Under the pieces are notes generated by a model. It was not told the origin of the DNA and made no database searches. It saw only the letters and a program-made list of their open reading frames with translations. From Lentzea kentuckyensis (lineage in GTDB: Bacteria; Actinomycetota; Actinomycetes; Mycobacteriales; Pseudonocardiaceae), in NCBI RefSeq assembly GCF_002150765.1, contig NZ_MUYM01000038.1, positions 23,009-87,008 of the forward strand: a DNA stretch of 64,000 nucleotides, in the 5' to 3' direction. A program made the position numbers and the translations under genes. The number at the start of each line of letters is the position of its first letter. The first letter of the stretch is position 1. Positions 34,253-42,424 of this stretch are shown one piece after another.

Positions 34253-35625
34253 CCGCGGCCGCAGCGGAGTTGGCGTGGCGGGAGGGTGACACCGCGACGG
34301 CGATCGAGACCGCCGACCGGATTCTCACCGAGGGCACGGACCAGGACTGCGTGGCGGCCGGAGTCGCCGCCGCCGCGGCCGCCGCCGATGGTGCCCTGTT
34401 CGACGCCGCCGCACGGTGGCGCGTCATCGCCGGTTCGTTGACGGGCGCGCCTGGTGTCGCCGCGGCGGCACGGGCCGCGCTGGCCGGGTGTCTGGCCGGC
34501 GACCTGGACTCGGCTGCCCGGGATCTCGCCGACGCGCGGGCACGGCTCTCCGGTGCCGCGCCGCGGGGGTTGACGGTGCTGCTCGACGGCGTGGACGCGG
34601 CGCTGGAGGCGGTGCGCGGCGGGTTCGCTCCCGCTGCCCGCCGGCTGGCCGGGCTGGCGGCCGCCACCGTGCCCGCCGACCCGATGGCCGCCGAGCAGTG
34701 GGGTGACCTGGCGATCACCGCGCTGATCGCGGGTGGGCACGACGCGAGCGCCGAGGAACTGCTGATGATGTTCGCGGACCGTCCGACGGCTCGCCGCCGG
34801 TTGCTCACGGCGTGGTTGCACCTGCGAGCGGGGCGGTTGTCCGCCGCCCGCACCGAGATCGCCGCCTGCACCGCGCCGGTGTTGCGCCGGGACGCGGTGC
34901 TGGCCGCGGCCGTCACGATCGGGCTCGCTCGGCGGGCCGGTGACAAGGACGCGTTGCGGACGACCTGGCGCCGGGTCGCGCCCGTGGTGGCCGGGGTGGA
35001 CGTGGAACCGTTGCTGCTGGACGCGTGGGGCGAACTGTCGGCAGGGGCGGGCAGCGCGTTCGAACGCGACACGATCGTCGACGCGATGACCGCCGCGGTC
35101 GCTCGGGTCGACGCCGGGTGGTGCACGGAGACGGACAACTGGTGGCGCGTGCAACGGGCCGTGGTCGCCGGTGACACGTCGGTGGTGGTGGAACTGACCG
35201 TGGAGCCGCGGGCTTCGGCGGCACGGATGTGGGCGTCGATCCTCGCCGGTGACGTCGATCCCGTCGTGGTGGCCGGGGTCGCCGATCGGCTGGCACGCGC
35301 GGGGCAGCCGTGGGACGCGATGGCGTTGTGCGGTGCCGCGGCCGCGCGGTTGAGCGATCCAGCAGCGGCGCGTGAGTTGTTGAGCACGGGGCGTGCGTTG
35401 CGGGCTCGCATCGGCACCGAACACGACAAGCCGGGCGACGGGCTGTCCAAGCGGGAACGTTCGGTCGGCGAGTTGCTGATGGAAGGCTTGACGCACAAGG
35501 AGATCGGTGCGCGGCTCTACATCTCGCCGAAGACGGTCGAGCAGCACGTGGCGAAGATCCGGCAGAAGCTGGCGGTGAGCGGGCGGTCCGAGTTGATGGC
35601 GTCGCTGCGCGCCCGACTGGCGTGA
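34249..35625 (+). CDS. LuxR-type HTH regulator with long alpha-helical N-terminus, 458 aa
   Basis: The C-terminal ~65 residues form a LuxR/NarL DNA-binding domain (LSKRERSVGELLMEGLTHKEIGARL, read in parts, then SPKTVEQHVAKIRQKL). The preceding ~385 residues are Ala-rich helical repeats resembling TPR/MalT-like sensor segments; no receiver or ATPase motif is visible. It overlaps the remnant ORF by ATGA and so belongs to the Hsp70-like operon; it is a natural candidate to regulate that operon and the divergent ini-like one. Confidence 0.85.
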   Translation: MTAAAAELAWREGDTATAIETADRILTEGTDQDCVAAGVAAAAAAADGALFDAAARWRVIAGSLTGAPGVAAAARAALAGCLAGDLDSAARDLADARARLSGAAPRGLTVLLDGVDAALEAVRGGFAPAARRLAGLAAATVPADPMAAEQWGDLAITALIAGGHDASAEELLMMFADRPTARRRLLTAWLHLRAGRLSAARTEIAACTAPVLRRDAVLAAAVTIGLARRAGDKDALRTTWRRVAPVVAGVDVEPLLLDAWGELSAGAGSAFERDTIVDAMTAAVARVDAGWCTETDNWWRVQRAVVAGDTSVVVELTVEPRASAARMWASILAGDVDPVVVAGVADRLARAGQPWDAMALCGAAAARLSDPAAARELLSTGRALRARIGTEHDKPGDGLSKRERSVGELLMEGLTHKEIGARLYISPKTVEQHVAKIRQKLAVSGRSELMASLRARLA

Positions 35626-35652
35626 GGGAGCACCCTCAGTAGGCTGGTGATC

Positions 35653-36324
35653 ATGACTGTTGCCGAGGACCTGGCACCGACGGGCGTGTTGCGGGCGTCG
35701 ATCAACCTGGGAAATCCGGTGCTGGCGCGGGGAACGCCCGACGAACCTGCCGGCGTCACGGTCGACATCGCACGGGAGATCGGCGCTCGGCTGGACCTGC
35801 CGGTGCAACTCGTCTGCTTCGACGCGGCGCGCAAGTCGTTCGAGGCGATGACGGCCGGACTGGCCGACATCTGCTTCCTCGCGATCGAACCCGCGCGGGA
35901 GGCGGAGGTCGCGTTCACCGAGCCGTACGTGGTGATCGAGGGCGTGTTCGCCGTGCCGGCGGACTCGGCGATCACGACGGTCGGCGACGTCGACCAGCCC
36001 GGTGTGCGGATCGGGGTCAAGCAGGGCTCCGCGTACGACCTGTACCTGACGCGGACGTTGCGGCACGCGGTCGTGGTGCGCGGCGACGAGGGTGTCGAGG
36101 TCTTCCGCGAGCAGGAACTCGACGTGGCGGCGGGGATCCGCGAGCCGATGACCGCGTTCGCGGCCGGCAACGACGATGTGCGGCTGATCGACGAACGCTT
36201 CATGGAGATCCGGCAGGCCGTCGGCACGACGAGGTCCCGGCGGCCCGAGACCGTGCGGTTCCTCAACGACGTCATCACCGAGTTGCGGGAGACCGGGTTC
36301 ATCGCCCGCTCCCTGGGACGCTGA
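35653..36324 (+). CDS. Substrate-binding-domain (SBP family 3) protein without signal peptide, 223 aa
   Basis: Two-lobe periplasmic-binding-protein fold of the amino-acid/polar type: GVTVDIAREIGARLDLPVQ, AGLADICFLAIEPAREAEVAFTEPY (read in parts) and GVRIGVKQGSAYDLYL are family-3 hallmarks. It begins directly with MTVAEDLAPTGVLRASI; there is no signal peptide, lipobox or transmembrane segment, and no ABC permease or ATPase lies nearby. It starts 27 bp after the LuxR gene with only a weak ribosome site. It may be a cytoplasmic ligand sensor, possibly working with the LuxR protein. The in-frame GTG at 35647 is an alternative start. Confidence 0.82.
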   Translation: MTVAEDLAPTGVLRASINLGNPVLARGTPDEPAGVTVDIAREIGARLDLPVQLVCFDAARKSFEAMTAGLADICFLAIEPAREAEVAFTEPYVVIEGVFAVPADSAITTVGDVDQPGVRIGVKQGSAYDLYLTRTLRHAVVVRGDEGVEVFREQELDVAAGIREPMTAFAAGNDDVRLIDERFMEIRQAVGTTRSRRPETVRFLNDVITELRETGFIARSLGR

Positions 36325-36327
36325 TCC

Positions 36328-37488
36328 TCAGCCCGGCGGCGCCAACACGACCGCCGAGTTGTGGCCGCCCATGCCGAGCGACGACTTGATCGTGAGGCCG
36401 TCGGCGACCGGCGTCAGCCCGTCCAGCAGTCTCGGATGTGCCGACGCGACCACCGGCGGCGCGGGGATCATCCCGCGGTCGTACCCCATCGCGGTCACCG
36501 CGGCCTCGATCGCCGACGCCGCCCCCTGGCAATGCCCCGTCAGCGGCTTCACCGAGTAGACCTCGGTGTCCGTCCCGAACAGTTGCTCCAGCAAGGTCGC
36601 CTCGGCGGCGTCGCACTGCGCGGTGCCGGGGCCGTGCGCGTTGAGATAACGCACGTCGGCCGCGCTCACCGAGGCGTTGTCCAGCGCGTCGGTGAAGCAC
36701 GCGGTGATCTGGTCGAGCCGGGGATCGATCGACGTCACGTGGTAGGCGTCGTGCGACATCGCGCCGCCGAGCGTGACGGCGTACGGACGCGTCGCACGTC
36801 GCGAAAGGACGAACGCCACCGACGCCTCCCCCAGCGTGAAACCCCTGCTGCCTTCCTGGAACGGCCGGCACGCGTCCAGCGGCTCCGCGTCCACGATCGC
36901 GACGCCGAGCCGGACGAAGTGGGCGACGTTCTCCGGCGTGAGCGAAAGATCCGTCGCGACGAACACGACGTCGTCGACGATTCCCGCGTCCAGCCACGCC
37001 TTCGCGGTGAGCAGACCGGCGTTGCCCGACGCGCACATCGCCGAGACGTTCATCGCGGGGCCATGGAAACCGTATTCCTGCATCAGCGTCGACATCGGAG
37101 TGGACGGCATCAACGCCAGGTAGTCGTGCACTGGCAGGGTGCCACCGCGCGTGACGTAGAAGTCGCGCCACAGGTCCACTTCGCCCAGTACCACCGCGTG
37201 CAAAAGGCCGACTCTCCGACCGGGCTGCCAGCCACGGGTGCCCGCGTCCACGATGGCCTCCCTGGCGGCGGCACGCATCGCCTGTGCGAACCTGCTCGGC
37301 CCGTCCGCCGGATCACCGCCCTGGCCGACACACGCCGCCCAGACGGTGTCACCGGGGAAACGGCCCAGCTCAGGAACGACTTCGGCGGCGGGCTTGCCGC
37401 TCACCAGCCCTTCCCACAGCGACTGACGGCTCCAGCCGTATCCGCTGACCACGCCGATTCCGCAGATACCCACACCTCGCGCGACCAT
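36328..37488 (-). CDS. Stand-alone beta-ketoacyl synthase-like protein, 386 aa
   Basis: Thiolase-fold condensing enzyme of the KAS II / PKS-KS type. The catalytic set seems intact: Cys in NVSAMCASGNAGL, His in NAHGPGTAQCD and His in KPLTGHCQGAAS, plus the terminal GGHNSAVVL. The ATG has a GGAG site about 5 bp upstream and gives a normal KAS length. There is no ACP, reductase or CLF beside it; it converges on the substrate-binding gene with a 3-bp gap. It may be an orphan fatty-acid or polyketide condensing enzyme. Confidence 0.85.
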   Translation of the reverse strand: MVARGVGICGIGVVSGYGWSRQSLWEGLVSGKPAAEVVPELGRFPGDTVWAACVGQGGDPADGPSRFAQAMRAAAREAIVDAGTRGWQPGRRVGLLHAVVLGEVDLWRDFYVTRGGTLPVHDYLALMPSTPMSTLMQEYGFHGPAMNVSAMCASGNAGLLTAKAWLDAGIVDDVVFVATDLSLTPENVAHFVRLGVAIVDAEPLDACRPFQEGSRGFTLGEASVAFVLSRRATRPYAVTLGGAMSHDAYHVTSIDPRLDQITACFTDALDNASVSAADVRYLNAHGPGTAQCDAAEATLLEQLFGTDTEVYSVKPLTGHCQGAASAIEAAVTAMGYDRGMIPAPPVVASAHPRLLDGLTPVADGLTIKSSLGMGGHNSAVVLAPPG

Positions 37489-37688
37489 ATCCAGCTCCCC
37501 CACACCGAGGGCCGACACCTCTGTCACGAGGATAACGGTGTAAACCAACCCCTAGCGGACATCATTCATTCGTCCACAATGGACATTGAGCCCTGACCAC
37601 CGGGCGGATCCGGCGACCGGATATAACGGCACACCATGTTCACGCCGGACAGATGCGGCTTCGGTCAAGTGTGTAGTAGGACTTCACG

Positions 37689-40448
37689 ATGGCAACGCCA
37701 CCACGAACCCGAGGAAGCGTCGGTTCCGGGACTCACGACGTGAGCGGCCTGATCGGCGACGCCGGCTTCGACCACGACCTGCTGACCGAACTCGCGCTCT
37801 CGGTCGGCGCCGCGGTGGTGTGGTGGCTCGACCTCGGCGCGGACCGGCTCGGCTGGATGCCGGGGCTCGACGTGGTGATCGGCGTGCCCGGCGCGGACTC
37901 CGACGCCGTCCGCGCCCGGCTGGCCGAGCTGGTCGCGCCGCTGACCGTGGCGGCGAAAGAGGCGCCGGCGTGGCAGGACTTCGACCTCGAACAGCCCCTC
38001 GACACGCCGCTCGGCTCGCGCTGGCTCCAGTTCCGGGCACGGGTCTCGACCCACGGAACCGCCAGGGCCCTGGTCGGCGTCGTCGCCGACGTGACCCGGC
38101 GGCACACCCAGCAGCAGGAGCTCGCGGATCTCGCCGACCGCTACCGGCTCCTGGTGGACCACTCGCCGGACGCGATCGTGGTGCACGAGGCCGGCCGGCT
38201 CGTCTACGCGAACCCGGCGGCCATCCAGTTCGTGCGAGCCGGGGCCGACGACGAGGTCATCGGCCGTCCGATCACCGACTTCGTCCACCCGGACTCGCGG
38301 CAGGAGATGCTGAGCCGGATCGCGAAGCTGACCGTGCCGGGCGCGACGAGCGACCCGGCGGAGGCCGTGCTGCTCAGGTTCGACGGTGGCACCACCGACG
38401 TCGAGTCGGTGTCGGTGCGCACGACGTGGGAGGGCAGGCCGGCGTTCCAGGTGATCATGCGGGACGTCACCGAGCAGAAGGCGACCGCGGCGGCGCTGCG
38501 GCACCAGGCCGCGCTCGCCGAGCACGTCAGCGACGCGCTCATCGGCACCACCCCCGACGGCGTCGTGACGTGCTGGAACCTCAGCGCGGAGAAGGTCTAC
38601 GACCGCAGCGCCGCCGACGCGATCGGGCTACCCATCGACCAGGTGGTGGGTGCACCGCTGGACCCGGTGGCGGTCCTGGAGGCTGGCGGCGTGGTGCAGG
38701 CGGTGCACCACAGACCCGACGGCGAGGCGCTGGCGGTGCGGGTGTCGGCCGCCCGGACGGCGGACGGGTACGTGCTGATCTGCGCGGACGAGACCGCCCG
38801 CAAACGCGCGGAGCACCACTTCACGGCGGTGGTCGACGCCATCGGCGAGGGTGTGCTCGTCGTCGGCTCCACGGGCCTCGTCGAGTCCGTGAACCCCGCT
38901 GCCGAACGGATCCTCGGCATCCGCGCCCGGGAGGTGATCGGCAAGTCCTCGTCGCTGACCGAGCTGTACGACGAGACCGGCAGGCCCATCCCGCCCACGC
39001 ACTTCCCGTCCGCCATCACCAGGGCCACCGGCCGGGCGCAGCACGGGCGGATCGTCTGCGCGCGCCGCCCGGACGGCAGCCGCGTCTGGCTGTCGCTGAG
39101 CGCCCGCGCGCTCACCCACGAGGGAAAGCTGCCGTCGGCGACCGTCGTGTCGTTCACCGACATCACCGAACGCCGCCTGATCGACAGCCGGTTGGAGCAC
39201 GAGGCGACGCACGACGCGCTGACCGGCCTGTGCAACCGCACGGTGACCATCAACCGGCTCAGCACGGCCGCGCGGGCGCACCGGTCCGGGCTCACCGCGG
39301 TGCTGTTCATCGACCTGGACAAGTTCAAGGTCATCAACGACTCCCTCGGTCACAGCGCTGGTGACGAGGTGCTGCGGGTCGTCGGCACGCGGCTGAGCCA
39401 GGGCTCCCGCCGCGGCGACGTCGTGGGCAGGCTCGGCGGCGACGAGTTCACCGTCATCGCCTACGGCGTGTCCGGCCCGGACGAGGCGACCGCCCTCGCG
39501 GACCACATCCGCGCCGAGCTCAACCGGCCGATCTCGGTGGACGGCCGGCTGCTGCACGTCGACGCGAGCATCGGCATCGTGCTCACCGAACCGACCGACC
39601 CGCGCGACGGCTCCGACCTGCTGCGCGACGCCGACCTCGCGATGTACCAGGCGAAGACCACGGGCCGCGGCCGCGTCGCGTTCTTCGACGTCGAGCTGCG
39701 CGACCGCATCCAGCGCCGCCTGCAGCTGGAGCAGGACCTGCGCAGGGCGCCGCTCGGCGACGAGCTGTGGCTCGCCTACCAGCCGATCGTCGACCTCCGC
39801 ACGAACCGGCGCACGGCCGTCGAGGGTCTGCTGCGCTGGACGCACCCCCGCTACGGCCTCATCTCCCCCGCGGAGTTCATCACGCTTGCCGAGGAAAGCG
39901 ATCTGATCAACATCATCGGTGCCCACATGCTGCACGCCGCCACCAGGGAGATCGCCGAACTGGCGCCGGAGCTTCTGCTGACCGTGAACCTGTCGGCCCG
40001 CCAGCTCGACGACCCGTGGCTCGTGTCCGCGATCCGGCACGCCACCCACAAGGCGGGGCTGCCGCCCAGCTCGCTGTGCCTGGAGATCACCGAGAGCGCC
40101 CTGATGCGCGACCCGGCCCTGGCCGCCCGCACCCTCGCGGCGTTGCGCGAACTGGGCGTGCGGCTCGCGATCGACGACTTCGGCACCGGCTACTCCTCGC
40201 TGGCCCAGCTGCTGACCCTGCCGCTGGACACGCTCAAGATCGATCGCTCCTTCACCGCGGGACTGGGCCGATCCGACGAGGCCGAGGCGATCGTAACGAG
40301 CATCATCGCCATGGCCCACGCGGTCGACCTGACCGTCGTCGCCGAGGGAGTCGAGCAGCCCGACCAGCTGGAGATCCTGCGGGCGCTCGGGTGCGACCAG
40401 GCCCAGGGATTCCTCCTCGGGAAGCCGGTACCGCTGGCCGCACTCTGA
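37689..40448 (+). CDS. PAS-GGDEF-EAL cyclic-di-GMP protein, 919 aa
   Basis: Cytoplasmic sensor/enzyme for c-di-GMP. Several PAS-like modules occupy about 20-490 (for example YRLLVDHSPDAIVVHEAGRL and HFTAVVDAIGEGVLVVGSTG). The GGDEF domain (about 490-655) has an intact GGDEF and an RxxD inhibitory site (RRGD) five residues before it. The EAL domain (about 665-915) keeps EGLLRW, VNLSARQ, EITESAL, DDFGTGYSS, KIDRSF and AEGVEQ, so both synthesis and hydrolysis may be active. There are no membrane segments. The ATG is preceded by a modest AGGA site; the 200-bp gap upstream contains GTCCACAATGGAC, a small palindrome, and no gene. Confidence 0.93.
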   Translation: MATPPRTRGSVGSGTHDVSGLIGDAGFDHDLLTELALSVGAAVVWWLDLGADRLGWMPGLDVVIGVPGADSDAVRARLAELVAPLTVAAKEAPAWQDFDLEQPLDTPLGSRWLQFRARVSTHGTARALVGVVADVTRRHTQQQELADLADRYRLLVDHSPDAIVVHEAGRLVYANPAAIQFVRAGADDEVIGRPITDFVHPDSRQEMLSRIAKLTVPGATSDPAEAVLLRFDGGTTDVESVSVRTTWEGRPAFQVIMRDVTEQKATAAALRHQAALAEHVSDALIGTTPDGVVTCWNLSAEKVYDRSAADAIGLPIDQVVGAPLDPVAVLEAGGVVQAVHHRPDGEALAVRVSAARTADGYVLICADETARKRAEHHFTAVVDAIGEGVLVVGSTGLVESVNPAAERILGIRAREVIGKSSSLTELYDETGRPIPPTHFPSAITRATGRAQHGRIVCARRPDGSRVWLSLSARALTHEGKLPSATVVSFTDITERRLIDSRLEHEATHDALTGLCNRTVTINRLSTAARAHRSGLTAVLFIDLDKFKVINDSLGHSAGDEVLRVVGTRLSQGSRRGDVVGRLGGDEFTVIAYGVSGPDEATALADHIRAELNRPISVDGRLLHVDASIGIVLTEPTDPRDGSDLLRDADLAMYQAKTTGRGRVAFFDVELRDRIQRRLQLEQDLRRAPLGDELWLAYQPIVDLRTNRRTAVEGLLRWTHPRYGLISPAEFITLAEESDLINIIGAHMLHAATREIAELAPELLLTVNLSARQLDDPWLVSAIRHATHKAGLPPSSLCLEITESALMRDPALAARTLAALRELGVRLAIDDFGTGYSSLAQLLTLPLDTLKIDRSFTAGLGRSDEAEAIVTSIIAMAHAVDLTVVAEGVEQPDQLEILRALGCDQAQGFLLGKPVPLAAL

Positions 40449-40494
40449 CCGGTCGCCCGATCGTGTCCGCGGCCGCGAGGTACCGTGCCTGCGC

Positions 40495-41211
40495 ATGAGT
40501 GCTCGTTTCCAGGAACTCGACTACCGCCAGACCCCGCTCGGCGAACTCACCCTGCGCCGACGGCGTGACCCCGGCACCGGCGCGGACGTCCACGAGATCA
40601 AGCTCAACGACGAGTTCCTGATGTCGAGCCTCTTCACCGTCGCCGAGGTCGAACTGGCCCGCCTCGCCCTCGCCGAACTCCCGCGCGAACCGCTGCAGGT
40701 GGTCGTGGGCGGTCTCGGCCTCGGCTACACGGCACAAACGGTGCTGGAGCACCAGAACGTCGGTTCGCTGCTGGTCGTCGACGCTCTCGCCGAGGTGATC
40801 GAATGGCACCAGCAGGGGCTCATCCCGGCAGGGAAGGCGCTCGCGGCCGACCCGCGCTGCCGGCTGGTCCACGGTGACTTCTTCGCCATGCTGCGCTCCG
40901 GCCAGGGCTTCGACCCGGAGACGCCCGGCAGGCTCTTCGACGCGATCGTCGTCGACATCGACCATTCGCCGCGCCATCTGCTGCACCCGTCGAACGCCGA
41001 CTTCTACGAACCCGAGGGCATGCGGCGCCTCGCCGGCCTGCTCAGTCCCGGCGGGGTGTTCGCGCTGTGGTCCAACGACCCGCCGGACGACGACTACACC
41101 GCCACGCTCGCGACGGTGTTCAGTGACGTCGGCGCCGAGGTCGTGAGCTTCCCCAATCCGTTGCAGGGCAAGGACTCGACCAACACCGTGTATCTCGCGA
41201 AACGCGGCTGA
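40495..41211 (+). CDS. Spermidine synthase-like methyltransferase-fold protein, 238 aa
   Basis: Rossmann-fold protein of the spermidine-synthase/SAM-methyltransferase group. The nucleotide-binding glycine motif VVGGLGLGYTAQTVL (about 70-84), the acidic VVDALAEVIEWHQQG and IVVDIDHSPRHLLHP are visible, with a typical SPGGVFALWSND strand near 185. It lacks the N-terminal beta-barrel of full spermidine synthases and is shorter (238 against ~290), so the substrate is uncertain. It stands alone after the GGDEF-EAL gene. Confidence 0.8.
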   Translation: MSARFQELDYRQTPLGELTLRRRRDPGTGADVHEIKLNDEFLMSSLFTVAEVELARLALAELPREPLQVVVGGLGLGYTAQTVLEHQNVGSLLVVDALAEVIEWHQQGLIPAGKALAADPRCRLVHGDFFAMLRSGQGFDPETPGRLFDAIVVDIDHSPRHLLHPSNADFYEPEGMRRLAGLLSPGGVFALWSNDPPDDDYTATLATVFSDVGAEVVSFPNPLQGKDSTNTVYLAKRG

Positions 41212-41275
41212 GCCGTTCGGTGCATTCTCGGCGATCCTGGTTTGCCCGGTCACGCCGACGGGCACAGGACCGCTC

Positions 41276-42352
41276 ATGATGGCGTCGTACTGGGAAACCG
41301 CCCGGACCGGTTTCCTGGCGTTCGTGGGCATCGGCCTGCTGGTGCTCGTCCCCCTGGTGTCGTTGCACTACTGGCGCTTCGGGCGGGTGGAGCCGCGCCG
41401 GGCGTTCGTGCTGTACGGGTTGCTCGCCTACGGACTCGTCGCGCTGGCGCTGATCTTCCTGCCGTTCCCGGACGACCCGGCGCAGGTGTGCCAGGGCGAG
41501 CAGATGCTGTCCACCGTTCCGTTCCAGTGGTGGACCGACATGAGCAACAACATGGCGGCCAACGGACGTTCCGGCATCCTGGCCATGGTCAGGTCGCAGG
41601 CGTTCCTGCAGCAGTTGTTCAACGTCGCGCTGTTCGTCCCGCTGGGCATGGTGCTGCGCAAGGCCTACGGCAAGGGACCGCTGGCCGTCATCGCCATCTC
41701 GCTGGGCGTGTCGCTGGCCGTGGAAGTGGTGCAGTACACCGGCAACTTCGGCTACTACGCCTGCCCGTACCGGATCGCGGACGTCGACGACCTGATCTCG
41801 AACACCTTCGGTGGCCTGCTGGGGTGGATGGTGGGCCCGGCGGCGCTCGTGGTGCCCAGGGTTCCGGGCTCCGCCGAGTCGACCTCTCCGGACGGCACCG
41901 TGACCGTGCCCCGCACACTGCTCGGGCTGGTCACCGAGCTCATGCTGGTGCTCGTCATCGCCAAGCTGGTGCTGCACTCCGACCCGCGCTGGGCCCTCTG
42001 CGTGCTGGTGGCGTTCCGCGTGGTGCTGCCGGCCGTGACACCCGGCACGACCATCGGCGGCTGGTTGATGCGGTACCGGATCCGCGGCGAGGACGGCTCC
42101 CGCGCCAACCCGCTGCAGGTCGCGTTGCGCGAACTGCTGGGCGTCACCGGACTGCTCACCTACGCGATCGTCGTGTCACCGCTGATCAACATCGGCCGGC
42201 TGGACGTCGTCGTCGTGGCGTTGTTCGCCTTCGGGGCGTTCGCCGTCCCGGTGTTCCGGCGTGACCAGCGAGGCTGGCACGAACGCGCGGCCAGGACGCG
42301 CGACGTGCCGGCCGAAGCCGACCTCGCGCCGGTGCTGTCGCGGCCTGCCTGA
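41276..42352 (+). CDS. VanZ-like / RDD membrane protein, 358 aa
   Basis: Multi-spanning membrane protein. The first ~190 residues form a VanZ-like domain (NVALFVPLGMVLRKAYG, VSLAVEVVQYTG, ADVDDLISNTFGGLLGW); the C-terminal ~150 resemble an RDD domain (AFRVVLPAVTPGTTIGGWLMRYRI, read in parts). The VanZ/RDD combination is common in actinomycetes and of unknown function; VanZ homologs are linked to low-level glycopeptide tolerance. No van resistance genes are present. Confidence 0.83.
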   Translation: MMASYWETARTGFLAFVGIGLLVLVPLVSLHYWRFGRVEPRRAFVLYGLLAYGLVALALIFLPFPDDPAQVCQGEQMLSTVPFQWWTDMSNNMAANGRSGILAMVRSQAFLQQLFNVALFVPLGMVLRKAYGKGPLAVIAISLGVSLAVEVVQYTGNFGYYACPYRIADVDDLISNTFGGLLGWMVGPAALVVPRVPGSAESTSPDGTVTVPRTLLGLVTELMLVLVIAKLVLHSDPRWALCVLVAFRVVLPAVTPGTTIGGWLMRYRIRGEDGSRANPLQVALRELLGVTGLLTYAIVVSPLINIGRLDVVVVALFAFGAFAVPVFRRDQRGWHERAARTRDVPAEADLAPVLSRPA

Positions 42353-42424
42353 ACCAAAGGGCAGGCGACCGGCGTTCCCAGTAGTGTCGTTTCCGTTCGC
42401 CAAGGTGGAGGACGTGGAGATGAC

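Noticed and set aside
37549..37600. GTCCACAATGGAC palindrome before the GGDEF-EAL gene as an operator
   Set aside because: The arms are only 5 bp; this is expected by chance and no regulator is adjacent.
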